Notes under the pieces: generated by a model
What the model saw: the letters and a program-made list of their open reading frames with translations, nothing else
Database searches by the model: none
What the model was told of the DNA's origin: nothing
Translations under genes and position numbers: made by a program
Origin: Treponema sp.
GTDB lineage: Bacteria > Spirochaetota > Spirochaetia > Treponematales > Breznakiellaceae
Reading direction: 5' to 3'
Length of the DNA stretch: 64,000 nucleotides
NCBI GenBank assembly: GCA_031276295.1
Contig: JAISNI010000052.1
Coordinates: forward strand, 1 to 64,000
Part shown: piece after piece, positions 16,401 to 23,869 of the stretch
How positions within the stretch are numbered: the first letter of the stretch is position 1
Layout of the letters: each line of letters begins with the position of its first letter

Positions 16401-16829
16401 GACATTGCCGTTATAAAGCTTGACGCCGGAACACGGAAGCTGCCCTGCGCCGGACTGTTTCCTGACAAAGGCAAAGGCCTTGAACCGGGGCATACGATAA
16501 AGCTTTGGAGCTATCCCTTCGGAGACCGGTATGACGAACCTTCTCTTTATTCGGGGGCCATTGCCTCACATCAGAAGATAGAAGGGGCGGAAAAAATACT
16601 GCTCAACATAGAAGGGAAGAGCGGCAGTTCCGGCGGCATGTGCATAGACCCGGAGAGCGGTTATGTTGTCGGCGTTTTCTGCGGTTCCGATACGGTGTCG
16701 CGGGAAGGCCTAACAGAGGAAATAAACTTCGCCCGTCCCGTGCAGTATGTCTGGGATATGTTGCCGGAAGCGGACCAAAAGTCAAATCAAGAATCAAAGG
16801 GATTAAGTAATGAAGAAAATAGGAATTGA
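13479..16829 (+). CDS. CbxX/CfqX-type tandem AAA+ ATPase with C-terminal trypsin-like protease
   Basis: 1116 aa multidomain protein. Residues about 120-290 look like a degraded AAA+ module (AAIVVMDMANWL where a Walker B would be, and no P-loop). Two intact CbxX-type AAA+ modules follow: Walker A GAPGTGKTT at 371-379 with Walker B VLLIDE (Asp434-Glu435), and Walker A GNPGTGKTT at 649-657 with Walker B VLVIDE (Asp712-Glu713). Residues about 895-1100 form a chymotrypsin-fold serine protease with His937 (TCAHV), Asp975 (ADIAVIKL) and Ser1051 (GSSGG), so the triad is complete. An ATP-driven remodelling ring joined to a protease suggests conditional proteolysis on sensing a signal. The 3' end overlaps the Hsp70-like gene by 20 bases. 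Confidence 0.85.
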   Translation: MSKFKRYDEHGFIYVFGKESLFCDDRLREQNLEQHIAQALLDDQIYEFILFYDRKGGIRYAKPEMRRLYYEMTELQVPQEGRSKQRALPIPRRKVLSSTPKPETTPEAQSTAAEPESELVSNRDALKIFEAVLERKRRTEVGAAIVVMDMANWLDNNDLQDLNFFLDTYKNHAGNDLIVFCFKGFTPQEAYRKYEHSPLAGYLTEWRNYLDEKEDMGKYPNLILIEPPSRAEVRNLLQKKHILGELTIPPSQLDAVTEEVFRAARKENLPLAGVRVRIETNCKGKTPPVPFDQDTCNAVFGVQKPSKTSKELFNELVGMNTLRSVLDGIENEVKNAGIGKGIPAYRSRFSEVRNDEYEKKKNLKLHFALKGAPGTGKTTVAKLLGQYLYEIGALSSGHVITCVADAIMDNVVGGTAIKTDKKVQEALGGVLLIDEISGIVGDTKDESRRQPHAFAKELNSVLLNAMTMYSDLSVVIVGYPRDVEAFIALDDGFGRRFRNHILLPDYTGAELAEIFRRMAHKERYTVAPELEDILVDFMENWLRQKAAGGSWGNAGLVENLMLDIGRTVGKDRCIRKKDIPDTMTVGDTTYDLKKCLVAGDKTRSPTEKLDALIGLQGVKNKIRLLAKQIKVKKKQGKEAKPPLNFVFTGNPGTGKTTVAGILGEILVNIGILPFSEVIAPGSAELIGAHEGDTERKLKEVFERARHRVLVIDEAYQYIGKGEVDYGKKVIQYLVDFTGNKKNQGEICIILVGYPKEMEAFLSQNPGLGGRFPPENEIKFEDYSNSELLLIFKRLCEQEQYTYTAEFEELLKQCIPVIRRSAKNFSNAREMDNLFKLCDQIFTSRVCDLEEIVNEFTADDLRGAMKEKGLMIPGEQESVKETAKIPCPPRAHLEKISAALTGYNAQRVEETLIRIHTESGVGSGFLIAEDGYAVTCAHVINGPVSIKARVRVKDSQGNHICTEHQCTVAAVNQAADIAVIKLDAGTRKLPCAGLFPDKGKGLEPGHTIKLWSYPFGDRYDEPSLYSGAIASHQKIEGAEKILLNIEGKSGSSGGMCIDPESGYVVGVFCGSDTVSREGLTEEINFARPVQYVWDMLPEADQKSNQESKGLSNEENRN

Positions 16830-18390
16830 TTTCGGAACGACCAACAGCACAATCGCATATCGTAATGAGCAGGGGAATATCAGCGGTTACAGGTTCGGTG
16901 GGGGCGGGGGAAAAGAGTATATTCCCAGCGCAATAGCCTATCCAAAGGACTCCAGGGATTCTGAGGAGGTACGGATTGGGGAGGCAGCCCAAACGGTTCA
17001 CCGGACAGATCCCGATGACTACTACTATTACGAGTTCTACAAGCTGGCGCTTTGCAATTCCTATACACGGATTCTCAACGCCGAACACGGCAAGCGGGTG
17101 ATCGACGTGGTGAAGGATTATCTTCATCTTTTGATAGTCCGGTACAAGTGGGAACAGTTTGTCGCCGAGACCGATAGGAGTGCCAAGCTGGAACACATTG
17201 TCCTTGCATTACCGAATGTCATCAGCGATGACCTTATCGCTGACGCGGAAGCCGTCAAGGACGAACTGCAAGACTTTCTTGATACCGAAGCTGAAGAAAG
17301 CCAGTTTAGGGGAGAGGCAAGTTGTGCCTGTGAATTCTATGTCAGCCGTCCGAAAAACCAGGGTTTTACCGGTACCATCATCGTTGTTGACTACGGCGGG
17401 GGGACACTGGACATCTCGAACTGCCGTATCACGCGAAGCGGTAGCGAGGCGAATATAGCTATTGTGGTTCAAAAAGGCACGAGTGTGGATGATCGGAATA
17501 CTTTTGGGTTCGCGGGGGTGGCTTTTGATCAGGGGGTCGTGAGGTCAATTCCTGAAATAGCCATGCGGAACTTATCAAAGCCGGAATTGGCGGAATATGC
17601 CGTAGCGTTTGAACGCTATAAAATAGAGAATCATGATGAAATCAGGAACAGGCTAAACAAATACTATAGCGAAGGCGGCGACATAAAACCCCTGAATTGC
17701 GAACTAAAAGGGCAGCGTTATACCCTGGATATTCCGTTTCTGCACGATATTTTTGAGCAGGTCAACCAGCCGCTTCTTAAAAAGTATTTTGACGAAGTTG
17801 TTCCTGAAGATGAGCGGCGGAACGGCGCGGCGGCGGAGCAGGATACCTTTAGGGTGCTCTTGATAGGAGGCTTTAGCCAACTGCCCTGTGTGGAAAAAGC
17901 CGTTAAAGACTTTCTGAACATTGATTTAGCGGAACTATACGATAAGCGCATCGCCCACGTAAATGTAAACGAGAAGTTCATCGCGGTTGCCCACGGTGCG
18001 GCAATATATGGGGAAAAAGCAGGGGATGCCCCGGAAATCTGTCTGTTTGAAATCGGCGTCAAAGCCTTTGACGGGCAAGAAACCTATAATGACGTTATGG
18101 TACGGGAAAACACCGAATTGAAAGCGCTGCGAGAGGTTCAGTGGAGCGCTCCCTACTATATTGTCGATCCGGCAAAGGGAAACGTAACCGTTTATTGCCG
18201 GACTTCCGCGGGAGGTGAACAGACTGTCCGCCTGGACATTGCTGAAGTTTGTACCGCAAGCTGCCGCGTGCGGCTTGGCGTTATCACACGGGGCAGGCGC
18301 TACACGCTCCACATCCAAAACATCGATACCAACACGGAATGTATGCGGGACATTTCGGCGCTGATTGCGGACTACAGGAATCGTAATTAA
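16810..18390 (+). CDS. Hsp70-like ATPase of accessory operon
   Basis: 526 aa. The actin/Hsp70 nucleotide-binding fold shows phosphate-1 IDFGTTNSTIAYR at residues 5-17, phosphate-2 VVDYGGGTLDIS near 194-205 and the adenosine motif LLIGGFSQLPCVEKA near 347-361. The remaining 150 or so C-terminal residues do not resemble a canonical DnaK substrate-binding domain. The lid is absent and DnaJ/GrpE genes are not nearby, so this is a divergent Hsp70 probably acting as a nucleotide switch or specialised chaperone within the island. A second Hsp70-like protein lies in the convergent operon. The gene starts within the end of the AAA+/protease gene. Confidence 0.85.
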   Translation: MKKIGIDFGTTNSTIAYRNEQGNISGYRFGGGGGKEYIPSAIAYPKDSRDSEEVRIGEAAQTVHRTDPDDYYYYEFYKLALCNSYTRILNAEHGKRVIDVVKDYLHLLIVRYKWEQFVAETDRSAKLEHIVLALPNVISDDLIADAEAVKDELQDFLDTEAEESQFRGEASCACEFYVSRPKNQGFTGTIIVVDYGGGTLDISNCRITRSGSEANIAIVVQKGTSVDDRNTFGFAGVAFDQGVVRSIPEIAMRNLSKPELAEYAVAFERYKIENHDEIRNRLNKYYSEGGDIKPLNCELKGQRYTLDIPFLHDIFEQVNQPLLKKYFDEVVPEDERRNGAAAEQDTFRVLLIGGFSQLPCVEKAVKDFLNIDLAELYDKRIAHVNVNEKFIAVAHGAAIYGEKAGDAPEICLFEIGVKAFDGQETYNDVMVRENTELKALREVQWSAPYYIVDPAKGNVTVYCRTSAGGEQTVRLDIAEVCTASCRVRLGVITRGRRYTLHIQNIDTNTECMRDISALIADYRNRN

Positions 18391-18400
18391 GGGGAAGCAG

Positions 18401-19285
18401 ATGCTGGATAAAAATACCATTAATAAGGTTACAAACGCGCTGATTGAGGCAGGCAAGAGCAGTACCCCGGAACTGGAAGATCGCCTGAATATCTGTGAAT
18501 CCGTACTCGGCGCCTACATCCCCGCCGATAGGGATTTGGAGAGCCTTCAGGATGCCGATGCCCTTACGAAGTTTTTTGGCAAATATCTTTTCCGTGCTCC
18601 GGATAAACTGTTCAAGCAGGGCAGGGGTGTAATTATCGCCTTGAATCATATTCTGGACGCCCTTGATGAGCGGCGGCGGAGTCTGAACCTGACCGTGGAA
18701 GCACTTGACAGGGTCAAGTCGGAGCTTGCCATGCAGCAGGCACGGATAGAATCTTTTAACGCCTTGCAGGAGGAGTTTGACCATGACAAGGCTGCCTTAT
18801 CGAACCTGACCAAAGAGGCGGCCCGCCTGGAGGCGCGGCAGGATGCCCAGCGGGAAGAACATGGCAAGATACAGAAAGGTATTGATGATGTCAACGAGCT
18901 TATTAAGCAAAAACAGGCGTTCATTGATGACCAAAATCAGGAAATTGCGAAATGTGAAACAGATTTTGAGGAACTACGGCGGCAATTCAATGATGAATTA
19001 ACTGACGGGCAAGTCATAGAGATTATCAGGCTTTGTTCCGGTATGGGCCTGCTTGCCAAAGCCAATCTTGACCTTTTCTGCGAGTATGTTACTGACCATG
19101 CCCTCTGCGAGCGCTTAAAAGCGGCTGCCCTGATTACCACGGAAAGGCTAAAACCTTTACAAGAATATGAGGCGCGGTTGGATTCGGCGTTTGCGGGCTA
19201 CCGGGAATGTCTCCGGGAGATAATCCGGGGCTTACCGCAGTATGCGGGTACCGGCGGCCTTATACATACGGAGGCGAAACAATGA
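18401..19285 (+). CDS. Coiled-coil protein preceding the FGE-fold gene
   Basis: 294 aa from the ATG at 18401, with AGGGGAAGC upstream. An N-terminal helical segment (about 1-90) is followed by a long coiled coil (about 90-210, for example RLEARQDAQREEHGKIQKGI) and a C-terminal helical part. No enzymatic motif is seen. Its stop overlaps the next start by 4 bases, so it is translationally tied to the FGE-fold protein, which itself carries a coiled coil. A physical partnership between the two is a reasonable inference. Confidence 0.6.
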   Translation: MLDKNTINKVTNALIEAGKSSTPELEDRLNICESVLGAYIPADRDLESLQDADALTKFFGKYLFRAPDKLFKQGRGVIIALNHILDALDERRRSLNLTVEALDRVKSELAMQQARIESFNALQEEFDHDKAALSNLTKEAARLEARQDAQREEHGKIQKGIDDVNELIKQKQAFIDDQNQEIAKCETDFEELRRQFNDELTDGQVIEIIRLCSGMGLLAKANLDLFCEYVTDHALCERLKAAALITTERLKPLQEYEARLDSAFAGYRECLREIIRGLPQYAGTGGLIHTEAKQ

Positions 19286-20502
19286 AATGCGGCGTGTGCG
19301 GAAAGCGCGTTACCGGCGCCCAAACTGCTATCTGTGAAGTCTGCGGCACGGCCGTTTTACCCGCACCCTTACTATCGGAAGCGGATATCAAGCAATACCA
19401 GCGGACCTGCGCAATAGGTAAAGCCGCATGGGAGCACGTGTTACGCCTGCGGGAAGAGGCTGAAAAGCTGGCCCTGGATATTGAAAACATGAAAGGTGTC
19501 TCTAAACGGCTGACGCAGGAAGTCATAGAGAAGAAAACAGAAGCCGAGCGGCTGATAAAGGACGCTGAAGACAGGAAGGCGGCATCCGAACATTTGAAAA
19601 AGGAAATTAACAGCAGGAAAGATGAATACGCCGATTTGGAGCAGAAAATTAAACAGGCACAACAGGAGCTTTCTACTCTACGAGCACAGGTAAAAGAAGA
19701 AAGCAAAAGAAAGCTCGCGGCACCGCAGGCCGCGCCCACACAACAGCCGCCGGTTAATTTTGTGTATGTGGAGGGCGGGACATTTTCCATGGGGAGCACT
19801 AACGGGGACGATGATGAGAAGCCCGTGCATACGGTAACGGTGAAGGGCTTTTACATGAGCAAGTACGAGGTAACGCAGAAGGAATGGGCGGAGGTGATGG
19901 GGAATAATCCCAGCTACTTTAAGGGTGATAATCTGCCGGTGGAGAACGTAAGCTGGTACGATGCGATAGAGTACTGCAACCGGCGGAGCGTAAATGAAGG
20001 GTTGACGCCCGCGTACACGATGGACAAAACGCGCGGCGATCCAAACAACCGGAGTCAATATGATACAGTAAAGTGGGTGGTAACATGGAACCGCGGGGCG
20101 AACGGGTACCGGTTGCCGACCGAGGCGGAATGGGAGTACGCGGCCAAGGGAGGGTGCAAGGACTACCCTGTGTATGAGTACAGCGGGAGCAACAATGTGG
20201 CTAGTGTCGGCTGGTATTACGGGACCAGCGGGGGGAGTACGCATCCGGTGGGGACCAAGACGCCGAACAGCCTGGGGTTGTACGATATGAGCGGGAACGT
20301 GTGGGAATGGTGCTGGGACTGGTATGGCGATTATACCGGCGGCGCCCAGACTGATCCAGTGGGCGCGTCCTCGGGTTCGTACCGCCTTCTTCGCGGCGGT
20401 AGCTGGGACTACACCGCGCAGTACGCGCGTTCTGCCGGCCGGAACTGCGACGCCCCGTCTTATCGGTACGACCTTCTGGGCTTCCGGCTCGTGCGCCCTT
20501 AG
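19282..20502 (+). CDS. Zinc-ribbon/coiled-coil protein with C-terminal FGE-sulfatase (C-type lectin) fold, putative DGR target
   Basis: 406 aa from the ATG at 19282 (GGAGGCG upstream). Residues 1-25 hold a zinc ribbon (Cys3, Cys6, Cys18, Cys21). The segment PLLSEADIKQY is shared with the minus-strand protein at 23870-24454. A coiled coil spans about 55-145, then the FGE-sulfatase domain from about 160 to the end (GGTFSMGS, KYEVTQKEWAEVMG, YRLPTEAEWEYAA, GNVWEWCWDWY, RGGSW, GFRLVRP). The catalytic cysteines of true formylglycine-generating enzymes are absent after RGGSW, so it should bind rather than oxidise. The C-terminal residues match the layout of DGR-diversified lectin folds such as TvpA of Treponema denticola. 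Confidence 0.85.
   Translation: MKCGVCGKRVTGAQTAICEVCGTAVLPAPLLSEADIKQYQRTCAIGKAAWEHVLRLREEAEKLALDIENMKGVSKRLTQEVIEKKTEAERLIKDAEDRKAASEHLKKEINSRKDEYADLEQKIKQAQQELSTLRAQVKEESKRKLAAPQAAPTQQPPVNFVYVEGGTFSMGSTNGDDDEKPVHTVTVKGFYMSKYEVTQKEWAEVMGNNPSYFKGDNLPVENVSWYDAIEYCNRRSVNEGLTPAYTMDKTRGDPNNRSQYDTVKWVVTWNRGANGYRLPTEAEWEYAAKGGCKDYPVYEYSGSNNVASVGWYYGTSGGSTHPVGTKTPNSLGLYDMSGNVWEWCWDWYGDYTGGAQTDPVGASSGSYRLLRGGSWDYTAQYARSAGRNCDAPSYRYDLLGFRLVRP
20384..20502 (+). other. Putative DGR variable region (VR) at the end of the FGE-fold gene
   Basis: Between GGTAGCTGG and CTGGGCTTCCGG, the 13 codons at lectin-surface positions are GAC TAC ACC TAC GGC AAC TGC GAC GCC TAT TAC GAC CTT. All end in a pyrimidine, while the intervening framework codons (GCG, CAG, CGT, TCT, CCG, CGG) do not share this bias. 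This is what adenine-specific mutagenesis of AAC/AAT template codons produces. I see no template repeat or reverse transcriptase gene in the window. Confidence 0.6.
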
Positions 20503-20522
20503 TTTAAAGGCTCAAGTTAGGA

Positions 20523-20610
20523 CGAAGCGGCGAAATGCCCGCCCCCGCCGGGCGGCGGGGGTACGAAGGGGCCGGGACGGCCCCGAAGTAGAGGGCATTG
20601 AGCCGCTTCG
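20523..20610 (+). ncRNA. Highly structured 88-nt element downstream of the variable region
   Basis: Outer stem CGAAGCGGC/GCCGCTTCG (20523-20531, 20602-20610) is joined through a symmetric GA/GA internal loop to stem AATGCCC/GGGCATT (20534-20540, 20593-20599). Inside are a hairpin CCCCCGCC-GGGC-GGCGGGGG (20542-20561) and a second one with TAC/GTA, a GAA/GAA loop and GGGGCC/GGCCCC (20562-20590). Tandem G.A internal loops between perfect helices argue for a selected RNA fold. It begins 21 nt after the stop. It may be a DGR target-side structure, a 3' mRNA element or a separate RNA. Confidence 0.55.
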
Positions 20611-20624
20611 GACGGTCGGAGCAG

Positions 20625-20705
20625 GCGGCATGGACACTCCCCGGCGTAACGCTTTTAGATCGCACGCCTCGGTTCTCGCTGTCTGAACAGCCCGATTCAT
20701 GCCGC
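20625..20705. other. Second inverted repeat between the convergent operons
   Basis: GCGGCATG (20625-20632) pairs with CATGCCGC (20698-20705) around a 65-nt interior. Together with the preceding 88-nt fold, it fills nearly the whole gap between the two convergent operons. There is no gene here and no obvious T-run for termination in either direction. Confidence 0.4.
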
Positions 20706-20721
20706 TCATTGCTTTTGCCTC

Positions 20722-22239
20722 CTAAAAAATATCTGTTTTAGCAAATCCAACTTCGATGCTGTTCTGGTCATTATCGTAAATATGCAACTCCAAAATTCCG
20801 TCCTGCAAAAGCCTGAATTCAGCGGCAAAGGAACGCTTTGTTGTCTCAATGCCGTCTACGGGAGTTACGGGAACTTCAACACCAAACATCGGCTCGCGCC
20901 CGTTAAAAGGCGTCCAATCAACGCCCTTGGGCTCATCCGTCTCATAAACATCAAAATGAATGGCTGTTTGCGTTTTATGAAGTGGCACATAATATTTCCG
21001 TGCACTGATATATTTTCCGTTGTCATGAATCTCCATTTCAGAATCCCGAAATAATATATTGCTAATTTGGTTTGTATCATCATCCCGTTTGTGACTATCA
21101 ACCCCGTAAGTATGAGTCGCTGTAGAAACCAGCCAATCGAACGTCGCATAAATCGCGGCCCCAAAAGCAATCGCCCGTTCGGGCTTGTCCAGCACTATCT
21201 CCTTATTGGGAAACTCCTGCCTGAGTCTGTTTATTACCTGCGGCATTTTACTGGCTCCACCAACCAACACTATCGTGTTTATGTTCGATTCATTTTCCCC
21301 GGTTCCTTCTTTATAACGGGCGATCACATCTTTAACCACGCTGACTGTCATATCAAGCAAATAACGGGTCATGTGCTCAAACTGCTGCCTGGAAATTTTA
21401 AGTCTATATGAATCTTCGCCACTGTCGGGGAAAAAGCCCCGCTTGACTTCATCCTCTGTGGAAAGCATGTGCTTAATCTGAATAATCTCTCTCTCGAATT
21501 GCTCCTCATCTATACTGCCTTGAAGCCGTATATCATTCTCCCGGATAAAATAATCCCGTAATACCTTATCCCAGTCTGTCCCCCCGACTTTTGTATCCCC
21601 GCTTTGAATACGGGTTTTAAATTTCTGCGGTAGCGCCGTGTCATAGCGGACAATAGCGGTGTCGAAGGTACCACCCCCTAAATCGTAAGTCAGTATCGTC
21701 GTTCCATTGTTAATATTTTGATGTGTGGAAAAATAACTTAACGCGGCGGCAACCGGTTCATCAATGATCTTAACTGATGTACGGGACAGGCCGGATGCTT
21801 CACAGGCGGCTTCCAGAATTGTCTGCCGGTATATATTGGAACCCGACATCGCCGGGACGGCTATTACTATGTTTTCAAGTTTAGGGGAAATTGGTATATC
21901 AGTAGCCTTCTGCTGCGCAAGCTCAATAATATGCCTGATGATCTTGACGATAATTTCTTTCGCTGAAAATTTACGTCCGTCAAGGTTGTAAATAATTTTG
22001 GAAATAGGCTTCCCACTGCGCATCTCTTTCTTGATATATTTAACACCGTAAGACGGATGCGCTTGACACCGTCTCTTGGCCTCAACACCTGTCCTTTCTC
22101 CGATTTCCGCCTCATAATAAAAAATCGAAGGAATCCCGTCCCGGTAGTCATCATCATTTGATAAAAGCGATTCAGGCGCATTGCCGCGTACCGCCGCCGG
22201 AAAAGAAAAACATGTGCCAAAGTCAATCCCAAGCTTCAT
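20722..22239 (-). CDS. Hsp70-like protein of convergent operon
   Basis: 505 aa from the ATG at 22239 (AAAAAGGAC upstream). A longer in-frame extension lies inside the preceding gene and is rejected. Motifs: MKLGIDFGTCFS at residues 1-12, IDEPVAAALSYF, LTYDLGGGTFDTAIV and VLVGGASKMPQVINRL, in the canonical Hsp70 order. The ATPase domain is closer to DnaK than that of the plus-strand paralogue. The C-terminal 120 residues are short of a full substrate-binding domain and contain an unusual HKTQTAIHFDVYETDEPKG strand region, which may be a minimal beta sandwich. The start overlaps the radical-SAM/coiled-coil gene by 17 bases. Likely role: nucleotide-dependent chaperone or switch of the same island. 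Confidence 0.85.
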   Translation of the reverse strand: MKLGIDFGTCFSFPAAVRGNAPESLLSNDDDYRDGIPSIFYYEAEIGERTGVEAKRRCQAHPSYGVKYIKKEMRSGKPISKIIYNLDGRKFSAKEIIVKIIRHIIELAQQKATDIPISPKLENIVIAVPAMSGSNIYRQTILEAACEASGLSRTSVKIIDEPVAAALSYFSTHQNINNGTTILTYDLGGGTFDTAIVRYDTALPQKFKTRIQSGDTKVGGTDWDKVLRDYFIRENDIRLQGSIDEEQFEREIIQIKHMLSTEDEVKRGFFPDSGEDSYRLKISRQQFEHMTRYLLDMTVSVVKDVIARYKEGTGENESNINTIVLVGGASKMPQVINRLRQEFPNKEIVLDKPERAIAFGAAIYATFDWLVSTATHTYGVDSHKRDDDTNQISNILFRDSEMEIHDNGKYISARKYYVPLHKTQTAIHFDVYETDEPKGVDWTPFNGREPMFGVEVPVTPVDGIETTKRSFAAEFRLLQDGILELHIYDNDQNSIEVGFAKTDIF

Positions 22240-23857
22240 AATTGTGTCCTTTTTGCTGCCGGCTTTCTGCCTTTTCCAGGAGTCGAACGACCGCCTGTTT
22301 AATAACAATACCGTCTGCCTTATACCCTTCGGATACAAGTTCTTTTATAACATTTGTTGTAGAAGATGATGAATTATCTACATGATCTTCATCGGGGTTA
22401 TATGTATCGCCGCTTTGTGGGCGGACCGGCGTAAAGCCCCATTGTTTTATAAAATCGTCGATTTTGAGTATGATTGATTCCCACACACTGGAAAGTTTAT
22501 TTAATTCTTTTTTTCTTTCTTCCGGTATTTTCGGCAAAAGCAACTGTTTTTCAATTTCAATTGATTGTTTTCCAGCAATTTTTTTAAGGCTGATACAAAA
22601 ATCAATAAGAAATTTTAAATTATCTTTATTTTTATTCCGGTACTTTACTAATTCCTCCTGTTCTCTGCGTGAACTATCAAGGGCTGTCTTGTTTTGTCTC
22701 AATTCTGCATCGAGCTTGTCTATCTGTTCCTGTAAACGCACATTCTCTGAAGATAAGACTTCATAGGTATTCTTGGCATCAGCAAGCTGGCTCTGTAAAT
22801 GACTATTAGTCCAATTTAATGTACTATTGGTATGCTGAACGTCAGCAAGCTGAATCCGTAAATCATTATTAGTCCGATTTAATGTACTATTAGTACAGTT
22901 GGTTTCATCAAGCACTGTTTGCATATCCTGAACTTGTTGTTGTAAGTCCTGGCAGCGTTTAACTAGTTTATTATACTCATTTTGCTGTAAATCAAATTCA
23001 GCCTTATTTATTTCGGCTTTCGCGGCCGGCTGTGGCTCCAAAGTTGACTGATCACTTGTTGTATTTACCGATGAGCTACGTTTGTCTTTGTTATCTTCAA
23101 TAGGCTTGTTAAAAACATCAAGTGTTTCTTTAGTAGGAATTCCGATAATACAAGTAATGTCCTCTCTAACTTGGATACTTCCGATTCTCGGCGATGTACT
23201 AAAATTATACATAGGATCCGAATCTGTAGGGTTATAAGAAATTCTGTCATTATCATTTAACCTTATCCATACACCCCCTTCTTGTTGGTGGCATAAAACT
23301 TTTTTCCCATAGTAAGAAAGGTTTCCATATAACTGCTGATTTGAAGAACCGCGCAGTCCTTTCCCGTCATCTCTCTTAGCCTGGTAGTCGCCGTCAATCC
23401 AATAATCAAGACAATTCCAAAAATCATGGAACTCATTTACATCTGTATTATAGGTGTCGGGATGATAATAACCGCGTATTGGTTCTATATCAGCCCCCCA
23501 TGAGTAACCTGTATAGAGTAATACGTTAATATTTGGATTTCTCTTTTTTACTTTTCCCATAATATAGTACAATTCTTTCCACTGTAAAACTGGTTCGCCG
23601 CCGCTGATTGTTATACCGTCTATATTCTTCGAGCCAATAATTTCAGCAATGATGTCATCACATGGAACAAGATTGCCTCCGTCTTTCGGCTGGGCATTCG
23701 GAGCCAGGCAGCCTTCGCAGCGTTTATTACAGCCCTGTACCCAGATACCATAACGGCGGCCTGGTCCCAGATTTGTTATACCATTGCAGATAAAATGCAG
23801 CCTGAGCGTTTTTTCCCGTTTATAAGTGAGAATTTCATTGATTTCCTTACCTTCCAT
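22223..23857 (-). CDS. Radical SAM protein fused to a coiled coil
   Basis: 544 aa, with AAAGAGGTG before the ATG. Residues 1-250 are a clear paralogue of the 279-aa radical SAM protein at 11103: TNLGPGRRYGIWVQGC with cluster cysteines 43, 47 and 50, then ISGGEPVLQWKELYYI, LLYTGYSWGADIEP, WIDGDYQAKRDDGKGLRGSS and IPTKETLDVFN. A low-complexity linker and a long coiled coil at about 280-420 follow, containing a 21-residue repeat (NSTLN-x-TN). In the plus-strand operon these two functions are on separate genes, so this may be a fusion of radical SAM and coiled-coil partners. The substrate is unknown; no glycyl-radical enzyme is nearby. Confidence 0.8.
   Translation of the reverse strand: MEGKEINEILTYKREKTLRLHFICNGITNLGPGRRYGIWVQGCNKRCEGCLAPNAQPKDGGNLVPCDDIIAEIIGSKNIDGITISGGEPVLQWKELYYIMGKVKKRNPNINVLLYTGYSWGADIEPIRGYYHPDTYNTDVNEFHDFWNCLDYWIDGDYQAKRDDGKGLRGSSNQQLYGNLSYYGKKVLCHQQEGGVWIRLNDNDRISYNPTDSDPMYNFSTSPRIGSIQVREDITCIIGIPTKETLDVFNKPIEDNKDKRSSSVNTTSDQSTLEPQPAAKAEINKAEFDLQQNEYNKLVKRCQDLQQQVQDMQTVLDETNCTNSTLNRTNNDLRIQLADVQHTNSTLNWTNSHLQSQLADAKNTYEVLSSENVRLQEQIDKLDAELRQNKTALDSSRREQEELVKYRNKNKDNLKFLIDFCISLKKIAGKQSIEIEKQLLLPKIPEERKKELNKLSSVWESIILKIDDFIKQWGFTPVRPQSGDTYNPDEDHVDNSSSSTTNVIKELVSEGYKADGIVIKQAVVRLLEKAESRQQKGHNYEAWD
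22781..22906. repeat. 63-bp tandem duplication inside the coiled-coil coding region
   Basis: AGCAAGCTG recurs at 22781 and 22844, and the flanking sequence (ATTAGTCC, ATTTAATGTACTATT) repeats with it at a period of 63 bp, or 21 codons and three heptads. The two units have diverged at several bases, so the coiled coil grew by whole-heptad duplication. Confidence 0.7.
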
Positions 23858-23869
23858 TAGACACCTCTT

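Noticed and set aside
19282..20502. Functional formylglycine-generating enzyme (sulfatase activator)
   Set aside because: The catalytic cysteines after RGGSW are missing and no sulfatase gene is adjacent; a binding role is better supported.
20384..20721. A template repeat for the putative DGR inside this window
   Set aside because: I looked for a second copy of the GGCTTCCGGCTCGTG end and for AAC-rich copies on both strands and saw none, so no TR or reverse transcriptase is called here.
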